Positions 1-7,827 of a stretch of 13,766 nucleotides of DNA are shown piece by piece. Source of the stretch: Anaerolineaceae bacterium UBA5224 (GTDB lineage Bacteria > Chloroflexota > Anaerolineae > Anaerolineales > Anaerolineaceae); NCBI GenBank assembly GCA_002409365.1, contig DHUW01000072.1:15616-29381 (forward strand), in the 5' to 3' direction. The notes beneath the pieces were generated by a model. The model saw nothing but the letters and a program-made list of their open reading frames with translations, ran no database searches and was not told where the DNA came from. Numbering within the stretch: position 1 is the first letter of the stretch; each line of letters opens with the position of its first letter. Made by a program: the position numbers and the translations under genes.

Positions 1-1
1 G

Positions 2-1270
2 ACGCTGGCTTCCAATATTCTTGGTTTCTATAGCTACCTCGACAGAACTGGTGGTGAGGGATATTTCGGTCTGGAAGAAGCCTACAACTCGCAGCTTGCT
101 GGAACCCCGCAGGAAGTCTATTTCGTCTACGACCCCCAGCGATTGACTACTGTCGAAGAAGTTCCTCCAGGTGTAACCCTCGTGCTGACACTGGATCGCG
201 AAATCCAGGCAATGACAGAGAAACAGCTTGACGAAGCCATCGAGTGGTCTGGGGCTGAAGGTGGCACCATCATTGTTTATAACCCAGAAGACGGTGCAGT
301 GATTTCAATGGCAACTACCCCCCGCCTCGATCCCAATAAGTACTGGGAATACAGCGATCTTTTCCCCAATCCAGCCCCATACAACGCTGCTATCAGCAAG
401 ACTTATGAACCTGGTTCTGTCTTCAAGGTCTTGACCGTTGCTGCAGCACTGGATTCGGGCTTGGTAGACCCTGACACACATTTCCAGGATACTGGGGCAT
501 TTAATATCGGTGGATCCACAATCTATAACTGGAACATGGGTGCCTGGGGCGACGTTGACATGACTGAGTGTCTCCAATACTCATTGAACGTTTGTATGAG
601 CTGGCTCTCGACCGAAATGGGTGCTGACACCTTCTATACTTATCTGAAAAACTTCGGGCTCGACCGCAAAACCGGTATAGATCTCGCCGGTGAGAACAAC
701 TGGCCTATGAAACTGCCTGGTGATAACCTCTGGTACGAGGTCGACCTTGCAACCAACAGCTTTGGGCAAGGCATTTCGGTTACCCCAATCCAGATGGCCA
801 TGGCAATCGGCTCTGTGGCGAACGATGGTCGCATGATGGCTCCCCATTTGGTGAAAGCGATGATCATCGACGGAAAACAATATGATGTTGATCCTGTGGT
901 GGTTGGCACTCCGATTAAAGCAGAGACCGCTCAAACCCTGACCGGCATGCTGGTCAACTCGCTTGAAAACGAAGCCTCCAGCGCACTGGTGGAAGGTTAC
1001 ACCGTAGCCGGCAAAACCGGTACCGGTGAAATCGCAACCCCCCTTGGTTATTCTTCCTCGGAAACGAACACTTCATTCGTTGGCTGGGGTCCGGCTGAAG
1101 ATCCGAAATTCCTGGTTTATATCTGGCTCGAAAAACCATCGATCTCGATCTGGGGCTCTGAAGTTGCCGCACCGGTTTTTTCAGAACTGGTCAGCAAACT
1201 GGTCGTTTTAATGGATATTCCTCCTGACAGTGTTCGGCTGGCAGGTGGCAATTTGGTTACAGGAAAGTAA
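2..1270 (+). CDS. ftsI: Class B penicillin-binding protein (FtsI/PBP2-type transpeptidase), 5' end outside window
   Basis: A D,D-transpeptidase that cross-links peptidoglycan stem peptides, most likely at the septum, acting outside the membrane. The frame is open from the first bases of the window, so the start codon and N-terminal membrane anchor lie upstream; 422 residues are visible. A stretch at 59-97 reading GYFGLEEAYNSQL matches the end of the PBP dimerisation/pedestal domain. The transpeptidase domain follows with all three active-site motifs: SVFK (SxxK, nucleophile Ser codon at 416), SLN (SxN, from 581) and KTG (from 1013). The protein ends about 85 residues after KTG and has no PASTA repeats. 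A TTG at 143 is internal, not the start. Stop TAA at 1268, 16 bases before murF. Position directly before murF-mraY-murD-ftsW supports FtsI over an elongation PBP2; that assignment is from context. Confidence 0.88.
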   Translation, partial: TLASNILGFYSYLDRTGGEGYFGLEEAYNSQLAGTPQEVYFVYDPQRLTTVEEVPPGVTLVLTLDREIQAMTEKQLDEAIEWSGAEGGTIIVYNPEDGAVISMATTPRLDPNKYWEYSDLFPNPAPYNAAISKTYEPGSVFKVLTVAAALDSGLVDPDTHFQDTGAFNIGGSTIYNWNMGAWGDVDMTECLQYSLNVCMSWLSTEMGADTFYTYLKNFGLDRKTGIDLAGENNWPMKLPGDNLWYEVDLATNSFGQGISVTPIQMAMAIGSVANDGRMMAPHLVKAMIIDGKQYDVDPVVVGTPIKAETAQTLTGMLVNSLENEASSALVEGYTVAGKTGTGEIATPLGYSSSETNTSFVGWGPAEDPKFLVYIWLEKPSISIWGSEVAAPVFSELVSKLVVLMDIPPDSVRLAGGNLVTGK

Positions 1271-1286
1271 GGATCAAGATAAAGCA

Positions 1287-2693
1287 ATGTTGACAATTGG
1301 TAAAGTACTACGCGCTCTCGGGAAGGATACTAATCCCCGTAACTGCCAGGAGGTAGTGACGGGTGGATGTATCGATTCGCGCCAGGCTACCCAAGGCAGT
1401 CTCTTTGTCGCTTTGGCTGGCGAACAAACCGACGGTCACCTTTATGTTGATCAGGCTTTTGAGGGCGGTGCAGTGCTGGCGCTGGTGGAACATCAAATCG
1501 ATAGCGCCTACCATGTTTTTCAACTGGACGAGATTCCAGACTGTCTGGGCAAACTGCCTTTTTCGGTAATTGTGCCCAATACATTGGCAGCCCTGCAAAC
1601 GGTGGCTGCCTGGTGGCGGGCGCAGTTTGATATTCCGGTCATCGGCGTCACCGGCAGCGTAGGCAAATCATCAACTAAAGAAGCAATGTCTGCCCTGCTC
1701 GGCTACAAATTCAGAGTGCTCAAAAACAAGGGCAACATGAATAACGAAATCGGCTTGCCGCTTACGTTGCTTTCGCTCAACGAAAACCACCAGGCGGCTG
1801 TATTGGAGATGGGTTTTTATGTTCCGGGTGAGATCAAGCTGCTCTGCAAGATTGCCAAACCCCGCATTGGCGTGGTAACCAACATCGGAACCGTGCATGC
1901 TGAACGCGCTGGCAATATTGAAACGATTGCCAGGGGTAAATCAGAACTGGTCCAGGCTCTGCCTGCTGAAGGGTTGGCAGTTTTGAACAATGATGACCTA
2001 CTCGTCCGAGCCATGGCAGACAATACTTCAGTACGAATTCTTACTTACGGCACCAACCCCGAAGCTGACTTATGGGCTGACAAAATCCAATCCAAAGGAC
2101 TGGAAGGCATCAGCTTTATTGCCCATTACGCAGGGCAGAGCCACCCAATCACCTCCGAATTGCTTGGCAAACATTCCGTTTACAACCTGCTCAGTTCAAT
2201 TGCAGTCGCACTCGAACTTGGTTTCAGTTGGATTGATATTGAAGAAGCCTTACGAACTCAGGAAATGGTTCAACGTATTCGGATTCTCACAAGTCATACC
2301 AACGCTTTGGTCCTCGATGACAGCTACAATGCCTCCCCTTCATCGACGGTTGCTGCTCTCGATCTACTCGACGAAATGGAAGGCGAAAAAATCGCCGTTC
2401 TCGGGGATATGCTTGAGCTCGGCCAGTACGAGACCGAAGGTCACCAACAGGTCGGACGTAAGGCTGCTCATGTGGCACAAAAAATCGTCCTGGTAGGACC
2501 CCTCAGCTTGTTGACGCGTGATGCTATTCTGGACACTGGTTTTCCAGAGGACAAAGTACGCTGGTTCACAAACTCAGAAGAAGCAGCTCAATTTCTTCAG
2601 GAAAATTTGAAAGCAGGTCAGGTGGTGTTGGTGAAAGGTTCGCATGGCATGAGAATGGACAAAATTATCGCTGCTTTGGAGGAGAAAATCTAA
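1287..2693 (+). CDS. murF: UDP-N-acetylmuramoyl-tripeptide--D-alanyl-D-alanine ligase
   Basis: Cytoplasmic ATP-dependent ligase that adds D-Ala-D-Ala (made by Ddl, also encoded here) to UDP-MurNAc-tripeptide. It has 468 residues, normal for MurF. An N-terminal substrate domain (about 1-115) is followed by the Mur ligase P-loop GVTGSVGKSSTK at about residues 120-131, a NKGNMNNEIGLPLTL motif near 148-162, IARGKSEL (the lysine that is carbamylated in this family, about residue 218), DDSYNASPSS at 344-353 and GDMLELG near 373, both typical of MurF. I chose the ATG at 1287: a GTG at 1230 is in frame but would overlap the PBP gene and add 19 unlike residues. The ribosome site is weak (AAGGA at 1269-1273, 13 bases away). 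The TAA stop shares a base with the mraY ATG. murE, usually just upstream, is absent. Confidence 0.96.
   Translation: MLTIGKVLRALGKDTNPRNCQEVVTGGCIDSRQATQGSLFVALAGEQTDGHLYVDQAFEGGAVLALVEHQIDSAYHVFQLDEIPDCLGKLPFSVIVPNTLAALQTVAAWWRAQFDIPVIGVTGSVGKSSTKEAMSALLGYKFRVLKNKGNMNNEIGLPLTLLSLNENHQAAVLEMGFYVPGEIKLLCKIAKPRIGVVTNIGTVHAERAGNIETIARGKSELVQALPAEGLAVLNNDDLLVRAMADNTSVRILTYGTNPEADLWADKIQSKGLEGISFIAHYAGQSHPITSELLGKHSVYNLLSSIAVALELGFSWIDIEEALRTQEMVQRIRILTSHTNALVLDDSYNASPSSTVAALDLLDEMEGEKIAVLGDMLELGQYETEGHQQVGRKAAHVAQKIVLVGPLSLLTRDAILDTGFPEDKVRWFTNSEEAAQFLQENLKAGQVVLVKGSHGMRMDKIIAALEEKI
2678..2684 (+). promoter_or_regulatory. Ribosome binding site of mraY
   Basis: GGAGGAG, a near-perfect Shine-Dalgarno sequence 8 bases before the mraY ATG at 2693. 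It lies inside the last codons of murF and supports the TAATG-coupled start. Confidence 0.75.
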
Positions 2694-3688
2694 TGAGTGG
2701 ATTCTCTTTGGCTATCGCCATTAGCGGTATCAGTTTCCTGCTTTCAATCATATGGGGTGAGCCATTTATCAAACTCCTTACGAAGTTCAATATTGGCAAA
2801 CTGATCAAAGAAGACCAACCCGCTTCCCACCGTAAGAAGGCGGACACCCCCACTATGGGCGGTTTTATGTTCCTGGTGCCGATCACGCTTCTCACTGTCA
2901 TCTTGAATGCGGTTTCTCTCTTTGGCTCCAAGCTGATCGGTTCATCCATCCTGGTTCCCCTCACCACGCTATGGGCTTTTGCGATCATCGGTGCAATCGA
3001 TGACTGGGAAGGCATTCGGGGTTCCCGCAGAGGTCTTGGGATGTCCGCCCGTACCAAGTTCATTTTGCAGGTGATTGTCGCTGTTGTTCTGGCTTATGGC
3101 ATGAAGGAGTTCCTGCAGGTACCGCATTTGTTCTGGCCGGCATCTGAAGCACCGCTGAATTTCGGTTGGTGGTACATACCCCTCGCAGTGGTGGTCATCG
3201 TTGGTATGGCAAATGCTGTGAATTTTACCGATGGTATCGATGGTCTTGCCAGCATCATCTCAATGGTCATGTTTGGGATCTACGGCATCATCACCATGAT
3301 GCAAGGGCAGGTCTACCTGGGGCGTTTCTGCTTCTGTGTGGTTGGTGCCCTGGCTGGATTTCTATGGTTCAACTGTAACCCGGCTCGCCTCTTCATGGGA
3401 GATGCCGGCTCGCAGGCACTCGGGGCAAGCCTGGCAGTAGTCGCTCTCATGTCAGGTCGCTGGCTCTTTTTGCCCCTGATTGCCATCATCCCGGCTGCCG
3501 AACTGCTCAGTGTCATCATCCAGGTGTCCTACTTCAAGATCACCAAGGGCAAGCGTGTTTTCAAACGCACACCGATCCATCATCATTTTGAAGAAATCTA
3601 CTGGACTGAAAACCAGATCGTGATCCGCTTCTATATTATTGAACTGGTTGGTGCAATGCTCGGGCTCAGCCTGACATTTATAAGGTAA
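2693..3688 (+). CDS. mraY: Phospho-N-acetylmuramoyl-pentapeptide-transferase (lipid I synthase)
   Basis: Polytopic membrane enzyme that transfers phospho-MurNAc-pentapeptide from UDP to undecaprenyl phosphate, making lipid I for MurG. The 331 residues are slightly short of the usual 320-360 range's middle. Visible family motifs in order: KKADTPTMGG at 48-57, the Mg-binding DDWEG with D103 and D104, NAVNFTDGIDGL at 174-185, FMGDAGS with D237, and RTPIHHHFE at 292-300, the histidine-rich loop diagnostic of MraY over WecA-type relatives. Hydrophobic segments near 8-24, 57-77, 85-102, 124-140, 160-176, 187-204, 211-226, 243-275 and 312-330 fit about ten membrane spans. The start shares its A with the murF stop (TAATG) and has a strong GGAGGAG before it. 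murD follows after 2 bases. Confidence 0.97.
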   Translation: MSGFSLAIAISGISFLLSIIWGEPFIKLLTKFNIGKLIKEDQPASHRKKADTPTMGGFMFLVPITLLTVILNAVSLFGSKLIGSSILVPLTTLWAFAIIGAIDDWEGIRGSRRGLGMSARTKFILQVIVAVVLAYGMKEFLQVPHLFWPASEAPLNFGWWYIPLAVVVIVGMANAVNFTDGIDGLASIISMVMFGIYGIITMMQGQVYLGRFCFCVVGALAGFLWFNCNPARLFMGDAGSQALGASLAVVALMSGRWLFLPLIAIIPAAELLSVIIQVSYFKITKGKRVFKRTPIHHHFEEIYWTENQIVIRFYIIELVGAMLGLSLTFIR

Positions 3689-3690
3689 TT

Positions 3691-5079
3691 ATGAAAAACT
3701 ATTCTGGAAAAAAGATCGTCATCATCGGAGCCGCCCGGCAGGGCAAAGCTCTTGCCCGCTTCTTCACCAAACGTGGCGCCGAAGTTGTGCTCACTGACTC
3801 TCGTCCCAAAGAACAACTCGGCAGTGAATTGAGTGAACTCGAAAATCTGCCAGTCAAACTCGACCTCGGTGGTCACCACACTGATGTACTGGGTGGAGCT
3901 GACCTGCTGTGTATTTCAGGCGGTGTGCCTCTCACAATCCCTTTCATCCAGGAAGCATTGATTCAGCACATCCCGCTCAGCAACGATTCTCAAATTTTCC
4001 TTGAAGAATGCCCCTGCATGGTGGCTGGCATAACTGGTTCTGCAGGTAAGAGCACCACGACAGCCCTGGTTGGCTTGATGGCAAAAACTACATTTGAAAT
4101 GAAGTCCACTCGTCAAAAAGCCTGGATTGGCGGCAATATTGGCAACCCATTGATCGATTATCTCGATGAGATCAAGGAAGATGACCTGGCAATTATGGAA
4201 TTATCCAGCTTCCAGCTGGAGCTGATGAATAAATCACCCCAGGTAGCTGCTGTACTCAACATTACGCCCAACCATTTGGATCGCCATGGCAGCATGGATG
4301 CCTATATCGACGCCAAATCGCACATTCTCTGGTATCAACAAGCCGATGACATTGCCGTTTTGAATCGGGATGACAAGATTTCCTGGGACCTGCTCAGCGA
4401 AATCAAAGGTGATTTGATCAGCTTTGGTCTTAACAAGCCTGAAGGGCGCGCCAACGGCACCTATGTTGAGCAGGATTCAGTCTGGCTTCAAATCGGCAGA
4501 GAGAAGATCAAGATGTTCCCGGTGGAGTGGATCCAGTTGCGTGGAAAACATAACCTCTACAATGTCCTGGCAGCTTCTGCCGTTGCTGCAGCGACTACGC
4601 TGGCTCTTCCCGCCATCCAGTCTGCAGTCGAAGAATTCGCCGGCATTCCTCATCGTCTCGAAACTGTGCGCGAAGTCAATGGCGTCACCTGGATCAATGA
4701 TTCAATCGCCACTGCTCCCGAACGCACTATCGCCGCGCTCGAATCTATTTCTGAGCCGGTCGTGCTGCTCCTGGGCGGCAGAGATAAAAACCTGCCCTGG
4801 GATAAATTAGCCGAGCTTGTCAGAAACAAAGTGGAACGGGTCATTATCTTTGGCGAAGCTGCCCCACTGATCAATGAGGCGATCGGTCCCCGAAAACCCG
4901 GTCAACATCTCAAGTCAGTGGTCACCACCAAGGATCTCGTCGAGGCCTTGAAAACAGCCCAAATCCAGGCTCAGCCTGGAGAAGTAGTGCTGCTTTCACC
5001 TGGTGGCACCAGCTATGATGCTTTCAAAGATTTTGAAGAACGCGGGCAATTCTTCAGAGATTGGGTGAACCAATTATGA
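3691..5079 (+). CDS. murD: UDP-N-acetylmuramoyl-L-alanine--glutamate ligase
   Basis: Cytoplasmic Mur ligase that adds glutamate (normally D-Glu) to UDP-MurNAc-L-Ala. The 462 residues fit the family. An N-terminal Rossmann-like UDP-binding domain starts KIVIIGAARQGKA (8-20). The P-loop GITGSAGKSTTT spans 113-124 (K120). NHLDRHGSMDAY at 194-205 is followed by AKSHI, whose K209 matches the carbamylated lysine. The C-terminal domain has LLGGRDKNLPW (360-370) and LLSPGGTSYDAF (434-445), the MurD glutamate-site signature. The motif usually written NDSKATN reads NDSIATAP here (336-343), with Ile339 in place of lysine; I believe this is a lineage variant, and it also raises the question of glutamate stereochemistry. 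AAGG at 3682-3685 precedes the ATG. The stop overlaps the ftsW start (ATGA). Confidence 0.94.
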   Translation: MKNYSGKKIVIIGAARQGKALARFFTKRGAEVVLTDSRPKEQLGSELSELENLPVKLDLGGHHTDVLGGADLLCISGGVPLTIPFIQEALIQHIPLSNDSQIFLEECPCMVAGITGSAGKSTTTALVGLMAKTTFEMKSTRQKAWIGGNIGNPLIDYLDEIKEDDLAIMELSSFQLELMNKSPQVAAVLNITPNHLDRHGSMDAYIDAKSHILWYQQADDIAVLNRDDKISWDLLSEIKGDLISFGLNKPEGRANGTYVEQDSVWLQIGREKIKMFPVEWIQLRGKHNLYNVLAASAVAAATTLALPAIQSAVEEFAGIPHRLETVREVNGVTWINDSIATAPERTIAALESISEPVVLLLGGRDKNLPWDKLAELVRNKVERVIIFGEAAPLINEAIGPRKPGQHLKSVVTTKDLVEALKTAQIQAQPGEVVLLSPGGTSYDAFKDFEERGQFFRDWVNQL

Positions 5080-6302
5080 TCAGTCAAACTATTCCAAAAG
5101 TAAAGAACAGCGCCGTCAAAGGTTTTACCGTTGATATTCCCTTGGTCCTTGCCTTGATCTCATTGCTCGTGATCGGGTTGATGATGGTTTATTCAACTGA
5201 CCTGGATGCTTCACTCCGAATGCTCAAAGAACCTGGATATTTGTTCCAAAGGCAAGTGATGTGGGTCGCACTAGGACTCGCCCTGATGATCTTTCTAACC
5301 TTCTTTGATTATCATAACTTCGAGAAGCTGGTTGTACCTTTTGCAATAGTAGTGATTTCCCTTCTGATCGCAGTATTGGTGCGAAACGAGGTTCAGTTCA
5401 ACTCCTCCCGAGCTCTCTTTAACGGTTCAGTCCAGCCAGGTGAGCTGGCTAAACTGGGTGTGATCCTCTATCTCTCAGTCTGGCTGTCAAAACGCAACTA
5501 TGAACAACTGGCTGATTTCAAAAGCGGTTTGATCTCCTTGCTTATCATCCTGGCCGGTGTTGCGGTATTGATTTTATTCCAACCCGATATCAGCGCCGCC
5601 GTCACCATTCTCGCCCTTGGCGTCATGATGTTCTTTCTTGGAGGTGGCAGCTGGAAACATATCGCATTGCTCGGTGGAATCGGTGGTGTAGTGGCTCTGC
5701 TGGCTATTACATTCTACACGACCGGTCGTGTTCGGATTGCTGATTACCTGAATGGTCTCCAGGATCCTACCATGGGCTCATACCACATGCGCAGGTCCTT
5801 CGAGTCAGTGATCAAGGGTGGCCTTTTCGGTGTCGGTCTGGGAAATGCCAATACGAAATACACTGGCTTGCCGCTTCCCCACACAGATAGCATTTTTGCC
5901 GTTCTGGCAGAAGAGACCGGTTTGTTTGGTTCGTTTATTCTGATTGGACTGTACATTGTGTTGATCTGGCGCGGATTCAAAATCGCCCAGAAAGCACCTG
6001 ATCGGCTCGGTTCATTGATGGCTTTCGGTCTGACTGGCTGGATTGTGATCGAAGCCTTGTTAAATATCGCTGTGGTTGTGGGGCTCTTCCCCATTGCAGG
6101 TAATGCTCTGCCCTTTATCAGCTCCGGGGGTTCGAGCATGGTGACCGCTTTAGGAGCTGTCGGCATCATTTTGAATATTTCCCGCCAGGGAACGGGGCTA
6201 AAAATTCAGGAAAGGAGTCAAACCAGTGCGACTGTTGATTTGCGCAGGCGGGACTGGCGGCGGAGTGTATCCGGCGCTGACCGTTACGGAAAAGCTGGAT
6301 AA
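5076..6302 (+). CDS. ftsW: Septal peptidoglycan glycosyltransferase FtsW (SEDS family)
   Basis: Polytopic SEDS protein that polymerises lipid II into glycan strands at the septum together with its partner class B PBP. It has 408 residues from the ATG at 5076, which overlaps the murD stop as ATGA; an in-frame TTG at 5061 inside murD is rejected. Seen: hydrophobic spans from residue 21 onward, QPGELAKLGV at 120-129 (the QPSE-type motif), FQPDISAAV at 168-176, GVGLGNANTKY at 252-262, LPHTDSIFA at 267-275 with D271 at the position proposed as catalytic in SEDS proteins, and LPFISSGGSSM at 345-355, the C-terminal SEDS signature. FtsW rather than RodA is inferred from the place between murD and murG. 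The last 26 codons lie inside murG in another frame and encode an Arg-rich tail (LRRRDWRR). Confidence 0.94.
   Translation: MISQTIPKVKNSAVKGFTVDIPLVLALISLLVIGLMMVYSTDLDASLRMLKEPGYLFQRQVMWVALGLALMIFLTFFDYHNFEKLVVPFAIVVISLLIAVLVRNEVQFNSSRALFNGSVQPGELAKLGVILYLSVWLSKRNYEQLADFKSGLISLLIILAGVAVLILFQPDISAAVTILALGVMMFFLGGGSWKHIALLGGIGGVVALLAITFYTTGRVRIADYLNGLQDPTMGSYHMRRSFESVIKGGLFGVGLGNANTKYTGLPLPHTDSIFAVLAEETGLFGSFILIGLYIVLIWRGFKIAQKAPDRLGSLMAFGLTGWIVIEALLNIAVVVGLFPIAGNALPFISSGGSSMVTALGAVGIILNISRQGTGLKIQERSQTSATVDLRRRDWRRSVSGADRYGKAG
6211..6217 (+). promoter_or_regulatory. Ribosome binding site of murG
   Basis: AAAGGAG ends 8 bases before the GTG at 6226. It decides that murG begins at this GTG, inside ftsW, because no other start in that frame gives the complete N-terminal glycine-rich loop. 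Confidence 0.75.
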
Positions 6303-7296
6303 GAACCAGCACCAGGTGCTTTGGGTCGGGAGCGAAGGCGGCATGGAAGCCGACCTGGTAGCACGCGCAGGCGTGGATTTCAAGGGGATCCAGGCTGCCG
6401 GTGTGCATGGCGTTTCACTCGCAAAGCTGCCCGGAAACCTGGCAAAACTGGTGCGTGGGTATCAACAGTCAAAAAAGGTATTGGAGGAGTTCAAGCCGGA
6501 CGTGTTGTTCTTTACCGGTGGTTATGTGGCAATCCCGATGGCGATGGCAGGTCGCAAGCACAAATCCCTGCTTTATGTGCCTGATATCGAGCCTGGATTA
6601 GCTCTGAAGACCCTGGCAAAGTTTTCAGATCAAATCGCACTGACGACTCCGCAATCGAAGAAGTGGTTTAGTGAGGAAAAAAATATGACAGTAACTGGTT
6701 ATCCTTTACGAGACGATCTTAAAAAATGGACAAAAGTAGACGCCAAAGCGTACTTTGAACTCGACCCCAACCTCCCCACGATCCTGTTTACAGGTGGCAG
6801 CAGCGGCGCACGTTCGATCAACCAGGCAGTGCTTGCGATCCTGGACCAATTGCTTGAAAAATACCAGGTGATTCATCTGACTGGTCTGCTGGACTGGGAA
6901 AGCGTACAGGCTGCCACAGTGAATGCAGGGAACCGCTACCATGCCTTCCCTTATTTGCACGAAATTGGCGCCGCCATGGCAGCTGCCGACCTGGCAGTCT
7001 CCCGCTCCGGTGCTTCGACCTTGGGTGAATATCCCTATTTTGGTTTACCTGCCATCCTGGTTCCATATCCATACGCATGGCGCTATCAAAAAGTCAACGC
7101 CGACTACCTGGTCGAACGCGGTGCAGCTGTTTTGCTGCGCGATGAGGAGCTCAAAAGCGGACTGCTTACCCTGATCAATGATCTCCTGGCTAACCCAACA
7201 TACCTCGCTCATATGAGCCGGGCAATGAGCGCTCTTTCTGAGCCTATGGCTGCTGAACGCATCGCTGATTTGCTTTTCGAAATGACGGAGGCTTAA
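6226..7296 (+). CDS. murG: Undecaprenyl-diphospho-muramoylpentapeptide beta-N-acetylglucosaminyltransferase (divergent MurG)
   Basis: Membrane-associated GT28 enzyme that adds GlcNAc from UDP-GlcNAc to lipid I, giving lipid II. It has 356 residues, the usual length, with a GTG start. The N-terminal acceptor domain has the glycine loop GGTGGGVYPAL at 8-18, and TGGYVAIP at 97-104 (the TGGY loop). The C-terminal donor domain has LFTGGSSGARSINQ at 187-200 (usually GGSQGA), VSRSGASTLGE at 258-268 with E268 matching the ribose-binding glutamate, and LPAILVPYPYAWRYQKVNA at 274-292, where HQ is replaced by YQ. Two acceptor-side features differ from textbook MurG: the histidine of GGTGGH is Gly13, and the region aligned to EQNGIAG reads VPDIEPG (118-124). 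Position between ftsW and murC supports a MurG role despite this. It overlaps ftsW by 77 bases. Confidence 0.9.
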   Translation: MRLLICAGGTGGGVYPALTVTEKLDKNQHQVLWVGSEGGMEADLVARAGVDFKGIQAAGVHGVSLAKLPGNLAKLVRGYQQSKKVLEEFKPDVLFFTGGYVAIPMAMAGRKHKSLLYVPDIEPGLALKTLAKFSDQIALTTPQSKKWFSEEKNMTVTGYPLRDDLKKWTKVDAKAYFELDPNLPTILFTGGSSGARSINQAVLAILDQLLEKYQVIHLTGLLDWESVQAATVNAGNRYHAFPYLHEIGAAMAAADLAVSRSGASTLGEYPYFGLPAILVPYPYAWRYQKVNADYLVERGAAVLLRDEELKSGLLTLINDLLANPTYLAHMSRAMSALSEPMAAERIADLLFEMTEA

Positions 7297-7305
7297 GAGG
7301 AAACT

Positions 7306-7827
7306 ATGATAAGTTTGAACGTTCTCTTCTACATCTTCATCATTCTTTTCAGCCTCATTGGCATGATCCGCGGTTTTCGTAAGGAAATCGTGGTCACAGT
7401 TGCCGGTATTTTGAGTCTTTTTATCATTGAACTGGTTTTGCCGAAGATTTTCGGATCGTTTGATGGAACCAAGATGCTGATCATCAACATGTTGGTTCTT
7501 GCCGGTTGTGCTTTTTTCGGTTATCAAACACCCAGTTTTGGGCGTTTTGCTGAATCAGGGAGATTCGAACGCAATTCTTCATTAGATTTCATTTTAGGAT
7601 CCCTGGTCGGTGCGTTAAATGGCTACATTTTCTTCTCAACTGCCTGGTTTTACCTGGCAAAAGCTGGTTACCCCTTCAGCTGGATCTCTGCCCCAGACCC
7701 CAGCACCGGCATCGGGCAGGCAGCCATCAACCTGTTGGCTGATGCCTTCCCCAGTGTTTTGACTGGGAACTGGCTTTATATCGCCCTGGCAGCGGCTGTC
7801 GCAATTTTATTGGCGGTGATGATCTGA
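7306..7827 (+). CDS. CvpA-like small membrane protein
   Basis: A 173-residue hydrophobic protein of the CvpA (colicin V production) type. Evidence is the layout: an N-terminal span (5-20), then GMIRGFRKEI (19-28), like the G-x-x-RGF motif after the first helix of CvpA, a second span (29-46), a third (57-73), a polar loop, then LDFILGSLVGALNGYIFF (93-110), like the second-half CvpA motif, and a last span (157-172). CvpA proteins are inner membrane proteins of unclear mechanism, linked in other bacteria to colicin V export and envelope stress, and often sit beside purF. This one sits between murG and murC, preceded by AGAGGA at 7296-7301, and its TGA shares a base with the murC ATG, so it is probably co-translated with wall genes. 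Family call is by eye; function is unknown. Confidence 0.7.
   Translation: MISLNVLFYIFIILFSLIGMIRGFRKEIVVTVAGILSLFIIELVLPKIFGSFDGTKMLIINMLVLAGCAFFGYQTPSFGRFAESGRFERNSSLDFILGSLVGALNGYIFFSTAWFYLAKAGYPFSWISAPDPSTGIGQAAINLLADAFPSVLTGNWLYIALAAAVAILLAVMI

Noticed and set aside
1290..1295. TTGACA at the very start of murF, a perfect -35 box
   Set aside because: No -10-like hexamer lies 16-18 bases downstream (the region around 1313 is CG-rich), and the bases are ordinary murF codons, so I did not call a promoter.
1990..2496. 168-codon plus-strand frame inside murF
   Set aside because: It lies wholly in another frame of a well-supported murF and carries no recognisable motif.
5061..5075. Upstream TTG start for ftsW
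   Set aside because: The ATG at 5076 forms a classic ATGA overlap with the murD stop, as at other junctions here; the TTG adds only five residues from within murD.
7045..7527. 160-codon open frame on the minus strand across the murG/CvpA-like junction
   Set aside because: It runs antisense to two supported genes, shows no recognisable motif and has no clear ribosome site; a shadow frame.
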